From NCBI GenBank assembly GCA_903813345.2, contig CAIIXF020000009.1:5574030-5638029 (forward strand): a stretch of DNA of 64,000 bases. Direction: 5' to 3'. The notes beneath the pieces were generated by a model. It saw only the letters and a list, made by a program, of their open reading frames with translations, had not been told where the DNA came from and did not search any database. Of the stretch, positions 48,801 to 59,502 are shown in pieces (position 1 is the stretch's first letter; each line of letters starts with the position of its first letter). This DNA is from Owenia fusiformis (Eukaryota; Annelida; Polychaeta; Sabellida; Oweniidae). The translations under genes were made by a program, and so were the position numbers.

Positions 48801-51800
48801 AAAATTTCAAAATCATCTACGTGTTCTCAGAAATTCAAATCTGACTTTAGATTTGACTTAAGATTTGACATTTGACCTTCAATGACCTTCTCAAAGTCAA
48901 AAAAGGTCAAAAAGGTCTTTTTTCAACTTGCTTCAAATTGACTAAATTTTTTTTTCAAAATCATCTACATGTTCTCAGAAATTCAAATCTGACTTTAGAT
49001 TTGACATTTGACCTTCAATGACCTTCTCAAGGTCAAAAAAGGTCTGTTTTCAACTTGCTTCAAATTGACTAAATTTTTTTTTCAAAATCATCTACGTGTT
49101 CTCAGAAATTCAAATCTGACTTAAGATTTGACTTAAGATTTGACATTTGACCTTCAATGACCTTCTCAAGGTCAAAAAGGTCTGTTTTCAACTTGCTTCA
49201 AATTGACTAAAAAAAAATTTCAAAATCATCTTCGTGTTCTCAGAAATTCAAATCTGACTTTAGATTTGACTTAAGATTTGACATTTGACCTTCAATGACC
49301 TTCTCAAAGTCAAAAAAGGTCAAAAAGGTCTTTTTTCAACTTGCTTCAAATTGACTAAAAAAAATTTTCAAAATCATCTACATGTTCTCAGAAATTCAAA
49401 TCTGACTTTAGATTTGACATTTGACCTTCTCAAGGTCAAAAAAGGTCTGTTTTCAACTTGCTTCAAATTGACTAAAATTTTTTTTCAAAATCATCTACAT
49501 GTTCTCAGAAATTCAAATCTGACTTTAGATTTGACATTTGACCTTCAATGACCTTCTCAATGTCAAAAAAGGTCAAAAAGGTATTTTTTCATCTTGCTTC
49601 AAATTGACTAAATTTTTTTTCAAAATCATCTACATTCTACATGTTCTCAGAAATTCAAATATGACTTTAGATTTGACTTTAGATTTGACATTTGACCTTC
49701 TCAAGGTCAAAAAAGGTCAAAAAGGTCTTTTTTCAACTTGCTTCAAATTGACTAATTTTTTTTTCAAAATCATCTACATGTTCTCAGAAATTCAAATCTG
49801 ACTTTAGATTTGACATTTGACCTTTAATGACCTTCTCAAGGTCAAAAAAGGTCAAAAAGGTCTGTTTTCAACTTGCTTCAAATTGACTAAATTTTTTTTT
49901 CAAAATCATCTACATGTTCTCAGAAATTCAAATCTGACTTTACAAGTTCTCAGAAATTCAAATCTGACTTATATTAAGTTTGAACTCATAATATTGTGAG
50001 CAACTAGGTGGTGACATTTTGTCATGTTAATGCCTTGTTTGTTAATGCCAGCTGTTGAAGTGATTAGAAATTAACTGTGAACTATTGATGGTCTAGAGAA
50101 TTGTTGGGTTTAGATAAATCTTCCAGAAAAAAGCTTTGTTTTATTTTATTTTTTTTATTATTTCATTGTACAGTATTATTTCAAGGGTGGGTAGATGTTG
50201 ATATGTATGCAGTAAAAATGTAAACTCAGCAGCTGGGAAAGAAAACAACTGATAAAAACACAATATTTAATAATTATTATTTTCTTCACTTTATACATGT
50301 AAGATCTAAAGTTGTAGAATTATCTCGAAGCCATTATTGAAATGTAAACTAACAGTTATTTAGTGAATGTGAACATTATTCCACATCCTATTTTCTATAT
50401 TCCATACATGTATTTTAATGGTTGATCATTTTTTCTCTGGACTACAGGTTTGTTGCTGGGGTCGTATTGAGGGAAAGAATGGCGGCTTTTGAGCGTTTGT
50501 TGTGGTTTGCGTGTCGCGGCAATGTCTACATCAAGACAGCTGAGATTGAGGAGCTTATTGATGACCTTGGCACGGTATGTTGATGTCACCCTTATAGGAG
50601 CCTTTAGTGACACACATAATTCCCATCTTGTTATGGGTTAAATCAGGCAAAGGAGTGGTATCGATATGGAGAACTTTTTGAACACACGTTTCTCTTAAAA
50701 CAGTCATGAAAAAAATCTAAAAATTTAACACATCATCAATGTTATGATCATCTTTTGAATGGTAACAATATAATTTGAAAAATATATATATATACTTCCA
50801 TCTACATTGTATATTGTTTTAGAAAACACATCAAACACTTGTTTTGTTCTTGGTATCATGTTTCCAGAGTGAAATGAAACATCTTTCCGAACCTCATTGG
50901 ATCAAAACGACATATTAAACACAACATGTTGTACAAAGGAAATTTTGGTTGATTTTAAAAAAGTATCTTTATTTATCTTGATTTTTATCTATTTTGGGGG
51001 GATTTTGTTTTAATTTTTTGAATACTTTTTTAAAATCAACTAAAAATTCCTTTGTATAACTATAATATTGAGAAATCTAAAAACATGTTGTATTTGCTAT
51101 TTTGTTCCAACAAAGTTCGGAAAGACATTTTATTTTATTCTCAAGAATTGGTAGTAAGGAGCAAAAACAATTGCACTAAAAAAACAAAAAATGTTAACAA
51201 AAACAGTTATATAAAATATTTCTAAATAATTTTCGCATTAAATTGTTGTCAATCAGTCAACATAACATAAAATACCGTGTTTTTTTACAGAATCTTTTCA
51301 ATGATTGGTTTAAGAGAAAAAGTTGAATTCAGTTCTCCATATCGATACCACTCCTTTCCCTATAATTTGGGATAATTTTTAAATTCCTAAGTTTTTATTA
51401 TTTAGATATTCAGGTGAGACCATGATTAGCCCTTGTTTTATTTCTTAAAGGTAACATTAAATGATCAAGCAGAAATTATTCTATCCAGGAAAGTGTTTTC
51501 ATTTGGGGCCAATGAACTCTCTATAAAGCTTTTAAAATGATTCAGCCTCAAAATAACTGGGACGAACCTTTTCCCTAAGAACTCAAAGATTAAGATGCAT
51601 AATAGTTTCAAAACAGATTTGTTCACATACCATATTCCTCCTATAGCTGGTCCATGCATTGTTTTAATAAGACTGGTTCTACTTAAACAAGTATCTGAAT
51701 TCCTGATGTGTTATCACCCCACCCCCCCCCCCCCACCCTCATTTTCCCCCATGCAGAGTGAGACATTTTATATGAAACATGAATTTTTTTAAACTACAGG

Positions 51801-54800
51801 GTGAACCAGTGCAGAAGTCTGTGTTTGTTGTGTTCTTCCAAGGGGAGCATCTCAAGACTAAGGTCATGAAAATATGTGAAGGGTAAGTGCATATGAACAG
51901 TCAAATCGATCTGTTGAATATAGACTCTAAAAGGGACATATCTTACATCAAACTGCTCCTTGTCACTTTAACTCAGGGAATGTGAAAAGGTGATCTTTGT
52001 ACATATCATATTACACCAAATTAAAAAACATTTATGTAGGGGAGTTTGGTGGGTTGCAGGTCAAATCAAGGATGGTCAGGTCATAGGTGAATTGAATAAT
52101 CACATTCAATCTGATGATACATTGGTCATCTGTGAGCGAAATTTACCTGCTACTATATCTGAGTATTGATGATGCATTATGGGTATATGTGACCAGTATT
52201 TACTCCATATATAATGAGTATACAGTAAAACCTGTCCGAGGGAACAACTCTCTGTAAGGAACAACTTTTTTTCTTTTTTTTTTTAAATAAGTTAATATTT
52301 TATCAATATTCTAACTTGATACTTATGCTTCATATGAACTTCAACTTGAAAAGACAATGTTTTAAAGAGTGTAATGTTGTTTTTAACATAGGTTCCGCGC
52401 CACCCTGTACCCTTGTCCAGAGTCATTGGCTGAAAGAAAGGAGATGGGTGTCGGTGTTATGCAGAGACTGGAAGATATGAAGACAGTAAGTACACTCATG
52501 ACTGAGTACAGAGACCAATGGCATATAGTTGCCGACATCTATTAAATACAACTGTTGTATTTTATTTTGACAAAATGTTCAATTGTATTGAAAATCAACA
52601 TTCAGATACGTTTATTGTATTGTATATTAATATAAACAGACATGTATTGTATTGTAAATCAACATTCAGATACATTTATTGTATTGTATATTGATATAAA
52701 AAGACATGTATTGTATTGTACATTGTATTATATATTAACAGAACAAAAAAATCATCTACTGTGTATACCACTTTTAGAAAAGTGGGACCAAAAGAATAAA
52801 TTAAGAAATAAAAGGATAACATTGGAATGTTTAACCCTTAGGTTCTTAACCAGTCAAAAGAGATGCGTGTACGTGTGCTGACATCTATCTCCCAGAACCT
52901 AGAGTCATGGTTTGTGAAGGCGCAGAAGATCAAGGCCATTTACCATACCATGAACATGTTCCGAACAGACAACAAGACGTACATTGCCGAATGCTTCTGC
53001 CCTACCAAGGATCTGGATCTTGTCCAGGTCGCCCTGAGAAGAGGCGGGGTAAGTTATCTTTTTACCAGCAAAAGTGATACCATTTTACAAAAGCTCAGCA
53101 TTTTTATTGTTTAAATAATTTATTTCATTAAAACATCATATCTTACTGAGTACATATATGTGTTACCTACTCTTTTGATTCATTGATCTATATTTAATAA
53201 AATATTCAGCCAGAAAATTGTGAAATTACATTTTCTGCCCATTTAAATAGGTAACATTCACTTCGAATTCAAATTTCTATAATTATAAATGCCATGACAA
53301 TTACATTTGAAATTAATAAGTTTAGATCAAATCCACAATAGAGGGAAAAAATGAAGACTTCAGACTTTAGGGAGTTGTTTACTTGTATTACAGCAGTAAA
53401 CCTATTCATTTACATGATAATCAAAGAGGTTCCTTTCATGTTGAATCATTTTGAAAATGAAATCATGGAATTATTTAGTCCAAAGTACTAGTACATAATA
53501 CAAGTTTATTTTGAGTAGAAATAAAAAAGAATTTAGTACAAGTAACAAGACAATACAAGTCACTTCATGTATAGAGTACACATAAGTACAAGTAAATACA
53601 AAGTTCAAGTAAATGTTTGTTACAAGTAACTGTTTACTACAAGTACATGGTAAATGCCTTTTTCAGGAGAAGAGTGGTAGCACAGTGCCATCTATCGTGA
53701 ACACCATTCCAGCCACGTCCTACCCCACATATTTCCGTACCAACAGATTTACACTAGCTTTCCAGGCAATTGTAGATGCGTATGGTATAGCATCATATAG
53801 GGAGGTGAACCCAAGTAGGTGTTCAGTAATTATGTGCAGGCCTCTAGCCAGTTTTTGTCACTTTTATAAAATTCCAGGGGGGGCTCACGATGACAACTTT
53901 TGCCAAAAATCACTTGAAAAGTGCTCAGAATGGTGAAAAACTTCATGATTTTGAAAGATTTTTTCCCCCCACTGGCTTCGGGACTAATATCTTAATAAGC
54001 TAGTGTAAAAACAGGGATTCCATTTTTTGTAAATTAAACTTCTTTTATTTAACCTCCTTAATAAAAGTGAATTGCATTCATATAAGGTTCAGAAAGTTAA
54101 ACTTATTGTTCCTCCACACAACGTATTTTGATGTATTTCAGCACCCTACACAATCATCACATTCCCCTTCCTGTTTGCCATCATGTTTGGTGACTCGGGG
54201 CATGGTCTCATCATGTTCGCCTTTGGTCTCTGGATGGTGGTCTACGAGAGAAAGCTCAGCAAGGGCAGAAGTGATAATGAGGTAAAGTGATATTGAGGTT
54301 ATGATAATGAGGTAATATGATATTGAGGTTATGATAATGAGGTAAAGTGATATTGAGGTTATAATAATGAGGTAAAATGATATTGAGATTTTAATAATGA
54401 GGTAAAATGATATTGAGGCTATGATAATGAGGTAAAGTGATATTGAGGCTATGATAATGAGGTAATATAAGAATGAGGTTGTGTAGCCTAATAATGAAGT
54501 AATGCACTTATGAGATGTAGATTTAATGATATATAACTTTCCTATGTAGATTTCAAATATCTTTTCGACTTAATTTAGAACATTTGATATTGTAAATCAG
54601 AATTATTTCAACACAACTTCAATGTTGTCTATATTATATATGTTTTCAATATTTTCTTTTTATGCATGCTTTGGTGTATTTCAGATATGGACCACGATCT
54701 TTGGAGGCCGCTATGTCGTATTCCTGATGGGATTGTTCTCTATATACACTGGATTTATATACAATGATTGCTTTTCCAAATCATTGAATATATTTGGATC

Positions 54801-57800
54801 ATCTTGGAGAGCCAATGCTTATGAGTGAGTCTTTGCATGTAATAACATGAATATGCTTATGAGTGAGTCTTTGTAATAACATGAATATGCTTATGAGTGA
54901 GTCTTTGCATGTAATAACATGAACCTTAAAACATGATATTTATATGAATCACTAAACCTATTCAAAGCAATATATTTTATGTATCCTTATACGCATTTTA
55001 CTGATATTAAAACTTATTAATTGAATAAAATAGAAGTACAGTAAAACCTGTAAAGTGGAACACCTATGTACATGAAAAACCTCTATTAGTGGAACACTCT
55101 TTAAAATCATGTTACTCATGTAATAGGTCTAATTTAAAATGATTCTCTGTACAGGGTATATCCACTCCTTCCTCTAGAAAATTGTTTTGGGGTACCAGTG
55201 GCATTCCACTACGAGTTTTACTGTTAGTCCATCTCATCGTATTTAATGTTAATTCCATAGGTTTTGGGCCGATATAAAGATGGCAGCACCAGAATTCACT
55301 GTTATAAATAAACACAGATCGATTACTATGCCATCTTTATTTAAAAATTATTTCTATCGACCTTAGCCTATGGTTATTTCCCTCAGAATCTTTAAAATAA
55401 CTTGAAATCAAAAGCTATTGCCTAAGTCTAATAATATTATATCATCATCCTGAAATTGTGAAATGGTTTTGTTATTTCAGTGAATCGACAATTGAGCACA
55501 ACAAAGTACTACAACTCGATCCTGGCGATCCTAACGCTTGGATAGGACGACCATATCCCTTTGGAATGGACCCCGTAAGTGACTTAATATTTGAGTTAAA
55601 GCTCTCGTAGAATTCTCCTCTGACAAATATCGGGGTCAGTTGTCTAAATACTAGGGTTGTCTAAAAGGTCTTGGATTTTTTGCTCTAATTTCATCAAAGT
55701 TTATCCTTTTGACTTCATATTTTACCTAAATAATATTCAAACATTCAATGTCAAAGTGTTTTAAGTTGGGATAAATTTAACACAAGAGTTTTACTTTTTT
55801 GACAACCATCGAACTCCCACAATTAGCCTTTCATTTGTGTGATAATTTCAATCTTCTCTTCTAAACACATTAGTAATTAAAGGAAGTGGTGACATATTGT
55901 TATAATTTCCAACTTTTTGTGGATGGTGTTTGTCGGTTGCCATTCAGTGGTCAGCATGTGTAAAAATGGCAGGTAGTGACATTTTGCATGTTAATGGCTT
56001 GTTGTTTGATGTTAGAATGACACATTGAACGTTAGTAATGAGGTTTGTCCATGTATATTGTATTTTATTTTGTTGTATTGCTGTATTGTATTGTTGCATT
56101 GTATTGTTATATTGTATTGTATCATAGGTGTGGACACTGACCAAGAACAAGATCACATTTCTGAACTCATTCAAGATGAAGCTATCTGTCATTCTGGGCG
56201 TCCTGCAGATGACATTTGGTGTTATACTAGGAGTTTTCAATCATAGGTGAGTTTTCCATGAAAAAAAATCAAAAAATATCACATCAATTTGCTCTAAATT
56301 TTACATGTCACAACAATTAAACACTTGTTGTTTGTTGATGATTGCATGAACATACATGTATGTATAAAATCTAGAATCATCGTTTAAATTATTTAATTTA
56401 TTCATAATTAGTAACTATTACATTGTTGTACTGTTTTGCATTTCCAGGCACTTTAGACGTCCCTTGAACATCATTTCCGAGTTCTTGCCAATGATTATCT
56501 TCCTTATGGCCATTTTCGGGTACCTCTGTGCTGTCATCGTGGTCAAGTGGGTTAAATACAATGTGGCAACTGGACACTGCGCTCCTAGTCTTCTCATTGG
56601 TAATTAGAATATGTGATGTAATTGTCGGTCCCCCCCAGTACTTTAATTACCATTATTAAAATTGAGACTGCATGGGATATCTTGCTTATTTTGTCTTCAA
56701 ATTTTCAAGACTGATGGATAATTGAATGAAGCATCACTGGTGGAAAAAGCATTTAGATAAGTCGATAAGAAACATCTGTGTAAAAAAGCGTTCATAACTT
56801 ATTGATCACCCCTCGTATAATAGGGTGGTTGTAATAAAGCCCTTGCTAATAATAAGGGTCCACCATGTAATGATTAACCATAAGAGCTCATTTCTCCTCA
56901 GCCATCAGACTTATGCCAGTTGTAACTCATACCATATCAGATGAGCTAATATCAAAGAATATGTCTCTCTTTTCGTGTCATCTAACATTTTTGATAAATA
57001 TGTCTCATAATATCAGAGCTTGTTGTTGAGTATCAGAATTATAATGTATTTCTTTCCTATCTTTCCTACTGCCAGATTTAATTTACTTGATTGGTTTATT
57101 CTCTATTTTAAAGAGTATTAGACTAAGACAAAGTACTTAAGTTGAAACTAAAATCAAAAATTAATGATGGGTTTAAATTGCATGGGATATTAATAAAGTT
57201 ATTGTTCACATACAATACTTAAATAATTGTTGTAAGGTAGATGACCTATAACTTTTGGATCTACCCTCGTAAAATGTTATTTTATTTTTCAGGTTTAATC
57301 AACATGTTCCTGTTCAAGGACCCAGTGGTCGGTAAGGACCCTTGTAATACATACTTCTGGTACCCTGGTCAACATTCCTTCCAGTTGTTCCTAGTGGCCA
57401 CAGCAGGTATCTGTGTCCCATGGTTGCTGCTCTCTAAACCTCTCTACCTACTATGGAGGCATAAGAGAGAAACACAGGTAAGGAGGGTGACTATGTATGA
57501 TTTCAGTATAACCCCAACCCGATCCATTGCGAAATGCATGTGAAAACAATGTGGATTACCGTGGGTCCTCAATGATTGCAACACGTTTCCATGTGGATAT
57601 TTTGCATGGATTCTATGAGGATCAATGTGGAAAACCTCTCCGTGTGCCTAAAATTCACATGGATTTCGAGTGGGTTCTCAATGATTCCGTACAGATTTTC
57701 ACAGCATGGGTTCCATGTGGACTGGCTGTGTATACAGTAGAACTATCCAGACATCTCTCTGATCAGAACATCTCTCGATGTTAACACTTTCTCTGTCCCA

Positions 57801-59502
57801 CTTTTTAATCTCCCATAGACTTCTATGTGAAAATGTGAACACATACCAGTACGAACACGTTTGGCCAGTCAAGGTGTTGTTAAGATTAGACAGGTTCTAC
57901 ATTTTACTGCACTGTTATTAAGGGGGCCACTGTTCAAAATGTCAATTTTATTTCCTCTGTTGAAGCTGATGGACAGAGAAATGAATTTCATTTGAATGTA
58001 AAAAATAACTTAATTAAAGCAGATCTTAAAGCTTAGATATTCAAAGTGTTTGCCGCTGTTGTGGAAATGATATTAAATGAATAAAAAGTTGTAATAACAT
58101 TTTTCATTTCAGGCCATGATTCACCAGCCAATGGTAAATGAGTCTGATGAACAAGTTGCCAATGGAAAGCCCACCACATCAAGTGATGCTGGGGGACATG
58201 GACATGGGGAAAAGGTGGGAAATAAGTTTGATTTAGTCATTCTGGATATTTATGATGGCATTAACTGTATAATGATAAAAATATTTTCATATAGCCTACA
58301 CAATAAAATTATCATTTTAAAAAATATGAGGTGAATCTTTTATGATCACATTTTCAATTTTTAAATAAAACTTACCTCCAAATAATTGTGAACACCAAAT
58401 ATTTCAGTTTGAGTTTGGAGAAATCTTCATTCACCAAGTAATCCACACGATAGAATACTGTCTCGGTTGTATCTCAAACACAGCTTCCTACCTTCGACTC
58501 TGGGCCCTTAGTCTTGCTCACGGACGTAAGTACATGTTCTGTTGCCCAGCAACCAGTTTTTTATTATCTTTATTTTTATTTAGATTTTTTCTTACAATAG
58601 AACAATATGTTACAGTGATTTAAGACAAATCTCAACATAGGATAAGTGATATTATTCAGGTCTTCCCATTGTTTTGTACTTCAATTTCAGAGCTGTCAGA
58701 GGTGCTGTGGAATATGGTGCTAAAGATAGGGCTAGGGATGAACGGTTGGGCAGGGGCACCTCTTGTGTTTGTAGTGTTTGTGCCCTGGGCTGTCCTCACC
58801 ATTGCTGTACTGCTCATCATGGAGGGCCTCTCTGCCTTCCTGCATGCTCTACGTCTTCATTGGTGAGTAAAAGAGCTCTGGAGATATGGGCGTTCAGTCA
58901 GTATGCTTAGTTAATATATTTTTGTAATGAGGTTCTACGTCTTCATTGGTGAGTAAAAGAGCTATGCAGATATGGGCGTTCAGTCAGTATGCTTAGTTAA
59001 TATCTTTTTGTAATGAGGTTCTACGTCTTCATTGGTCAGTAAAAGAGCTCTGGGCGTTCAGTCAGTATGCTTAGTTAATATCTTTTTGTAATGAGGTTCT
59101 ACGTCTTCATTGGTGAGTAAAAGAGCTCTGGAGATACTGTAAAAGCCCACATTTTCAAGGTGCCCTAATTTTCACTATATTCACTGAAGAGGCTAGACAG
59201 TGAAATTAAAGGCACAGTGAATATTTGATTTAATTGAATTCATTTGGATATTTCTTCAAACATAAAGTTAATAAGAATTAACTGGGTGATAGTGTAAAGG
59301 TGTAAAATTGATCAGAGGAGAGTAATGGGAATATCACATTGTACATATTAATGGTTTCTTTGCTAGTGAATGTGACTTTATACATGTATTTTATTTTATT
59401 TCTTGCAGGGTGGAGTTCCAGAATAAATTTTATGAGGGTACAGGGGAGCCATTCGAACCCTTCTTGTTCCAGAATATTGCCGAGAACACTGCAATACAAT
59501 AG
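39894..59502 (+). CDS. ATP6V0A1: V-type H+-ATPase V0 subunit a (116 kDa)
   Basis: Twenty-exon reading: 39894-40010, 40641-40719, 41156-41253, 41648-41776, one of four alternatives (first is 42973-43073), 50448-50574, 51800-51882, 52392-52485, 52842-53048, 53667-53814, 54142-54281, 54685-54824, 55481-55574, 56128-56246, 56448-56599, 57293-57477, 58113-58214, 58408-58525, 58691-58862 and 59409-59502. With the first alternative the CDS is 2,499 nt, 832 residues, the usual family length. The N-terminal cytosolic half opens [10 protein letters not shown]. The C-terminal half holds the membrane helices, including [16 protein letters not shown] and [16 protein letters not shown], which contains the essential proton-channel arginine (L-R-L-W). 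It couples ATP-driven rotation to proton transport in endolysosomal or plasma membranes. All splice sites are GT-AG. Vertebrates have four paralogues; the symbol denotes the family, not strict orthology. Confidence 0.95.
40064..40236. mobile_element. MITE, CAGGCCCGTAGCCAG family, copy 1
   Basis: Ends CAGGCCCGTAGCCAGG and, inverted, CTGGCTACGGG. The interior shares 'tcaaaatcatgcagtttttcacc' (in two blocks) and 'gagcactttttaagtgattt' with copies at 47,658 and 53,835. It lies in intron 1. Confidence 0.8.
42135..42560. repeat. Minisatellite, about 21/43-bp unit
   Basis: About 20 copies of 'tgtaaatcaaacatc' alternate with 'cagtgtg' and 'tctgtctg' spacers, so the higher-order unit is about 43 bp. 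It lies in the intron just upstream of the first alternative exon at 42,973. Confidence 0.85.
42973..43073 (+). CDS. V-ATPase a, alternative exon variant 1
   Basis: 101 nt, acceptor 'tgcttgtag', donor GG|gtaggt. Phase 0 in, phase 2 out. It encodes 33 residues plus a split Gly: acidic and Gln-rich, ending N-P-L-R-L-G. The conserved ending (L-R-L-G before F-V-A-G) matches vertebrate subunits, so this is probably the default form. Confidence 0.8.
44200..45413. repeat. Minisatellite of TTTGAAATACTCAA units, interrupted
   Basis: Direct repeats of 'actttgaaatactcaacttt' fill 44,200-44,478 and 45,213-45,413. They are split by the palindromic MITE at 44,479-45,212, which inserted into the array. The array ends a few bases before alternative exon 2. 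Confidence 0.8.
44479..45212. mobile_element. Palindromic MITE, copy A
   Basis: Ends read 'ggtattgatatggcgaac' and, inverted, 'gttctccatatcgatacc'. Long inner arms also pair, including 'ttggttgattttaaaaaagta' with 'acttttttaaaatcaacc' and 'gaaacatctttctgaacctc' with 'ggttcggaaagacg'. It shares the full layout with copy B at 50,649. The minus frame 44,662-44,904 is arm sequence, not a gene. Confidence 0.85.
45420..45559 (+). CDS. V-ATPase a, alternative exon variant 2
   Basis: 140 nt, acceptor 'acctgctag', donor GG|gtatac. Phase 0 in, phase 2 out. It encodes 46 residues plus a split Gly and is hydrophilic, with [10 protein letters not shown] in the middle. E-R-T-P-L-L fits the [DE]xxxL[LI] acidic-dileucine sorting pattern. 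GC content stands out from the surrounding satellite. Confidence 0.7.
46020..46075 (+). CDS. V-ATPase a, alternative exon variant 3
   Basis: 56 nt, acceptor 'ttctatttag', donor GG|gtaagc. Phase 0 in, phase 2 out. It encodes 18 residues plus a split Gly, including E-K-T-P-L-V, which resembles the E-R-T-P-L-L of variant 2, and ends I-H-L-G. It is the shortest form. Confidence 0.68.
46932..47038 (+). CDS. V-ATPase a, alternative exon variant 4
   Basis: 107 nt, acceptor 'ggcaccaag' after a 'tctttttcctaac' tract, donor GG|gtaaga. Phase 0 in, phase 2 out. It encodes 35 residues plus a split Gly: acidic at the start ([10 protein letters not shown]), basic in the centre, ending E-T-H-L-G. Confidence 0.65.
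47510..47645. repeat. Minisatellite TTTTGCCATGTTAATGCC
   Basis: Six or so direct units of 'attttgccatgttaatgcc'. The same phrase forms the right edge of the repeat element ending near 50,030 and of the short copy at 55,884, so the array probably grew from that element's end. Confidence 0.75.
47658..47842. mobile_element. MITE, CAGGCCCGTAGCCAG family, copy 2
   Basis: The best preserved copy: CAGGCCCGTAGCCAGG ... CCTGGCTACGGGCCTG perfectly inverted, with TTTCA on both sides as a probable 5-bp target duplication. No coding capacity. Confidence 0.85.
48223..50030. mobile_element. Repeat element framed by GTGGTGACAT
   Basis: The left edge is 'gtggtgacatattgttatggtctccg' in two parts, followed by a GC-rich 'ggcgtccggcggttgg' patch; the right edge is 'gtggtgacattttgtcatgttaatgcc' in two parts. 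A 130-bp version with the same two edges but no satellite lies at 55,884-56,015, so the satellite expanded inside an existing element. It lies in the intron between the alternative exons and exon 6. Confidence 0.65.
48413..49985. repeat. Satellite, about 150-bp unit, rich in AGGTCA half-sites
   Basis: About ten units, each with 'tcagaaattcaaatctgac', 'tttagatttgacatttgacct', 'tcaatgaccttctcaaggtca', 'aaaaaggtc' and 'caacttgcttcaaattgac'. Open frames here (49,285-49,999) are the satellite read in frame and not genes. Each unit has several AGGTCA or TGACCT-like half-sites, including the extended TCAAGGTCA. Confidence 0.9.
50649..51357. mobile_element. Palindromic MITE, copy B
   Basis: Terminal inverted repeats of 26 bp are perfect, from AAAGGAGTGGTATCGATA to the matching TATCGATACCACTCCTTT. 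The interior matches copy A at 44,479. It lies in the intron after exon 6. Confidence 0.85.
52565..52730. repeat. Tandem repeat, about 66-bp unit, TTGTATTG-rich
   Basis: Units contain 'aatcaacattcagatac', 'tttattgtattgtatatt' and 'agacatgtattgtattg', about 2.5 copies, in the intron before exon 9. Confidence 0.75.
53835..53990. mobile_element. MITE, CAGGCCCGTAGCCAG family, copy 3 (degenerate)
   Basis: Decayed ends ('caggcctctagccag', 'actggcttcggga') with a well-kept core 'aatcacttgaaaagtgctcag' split by changes. It lies 21 bp past the exon 10 donor. Confidence 0.7.
54273..54480. repeat. 30-bp minisatellite copying the exon 11 donor
   Basis: The unit 'gtaaagtgatattgaggtta' + 'tgataatgag' is repeated about seven times. 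The first copy of GATAATGAG is the end of coding exon 11 (54,273-54,281); each later copy repeats that end followed by gtaaa or gtaat. Use of any later donor would read into an in-frame TGA. Confidence 0.9.
54815..54923. repeat. 38/34-bp repeat copying the exon 12 donor
   Basis: ATGCTTATGA|gtgagtcttt occurs three times, followed by 'gcatgtaataacatgaat'. The first copy is the true end of exon 12 at 54,824. Confidence 0.9.
55037..55225. mobile_element. MITE with TACAGTAAAACC ends
   Basis: 'tacagtaaaacctgtaaagtgga' at the left (two blocks) and its imperfect reverse 'tccactacgagttttactgt' at the right. Solo matches to this end occur at about 52,222, and a related 'tacagtagaac' at about 57,733. 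Confidence 0.65.
55884..56015. mobile_element. Short satellite-free copy of the 48,223 element
   Basis: The left edge 'agtggtgacatattgttat' and right edge 'agtgacattttgcatgttaatg' match the larger element. Only about 90 bp lie between, including a decayed 'tgtttgtcggttgcc' region. Confidence 0.65.
58849..59140. repeat. 83-bp repeat copying the exon 19 donor
   Basis: CTACGTCTTCATTG|gtgagtaaaa occurs four times (one with gtcagt), separated by 'gggcgttcagtcagtatgct' and 'tttttgtaatgaggtt'. The first copy is the end of coding exon 19 at 58,862. Confidence 0.9.

Noticed and set aside
49285-49999. Three plus-strand frames with repeated F-D-L-L-K-V-K-K-G-type peptides
   Set aside because: These are translations of the 150-bp satellite, open only because the unit lacks stops in one frame.
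57241-57784. Two plus frames extending past V-ATPase exon 16
   Set aside because: The first is exon 16 read through its donor. The second is intron sequence with 'catggatt' and 'ccatgtgga' repeats and a possible mariner-type end.
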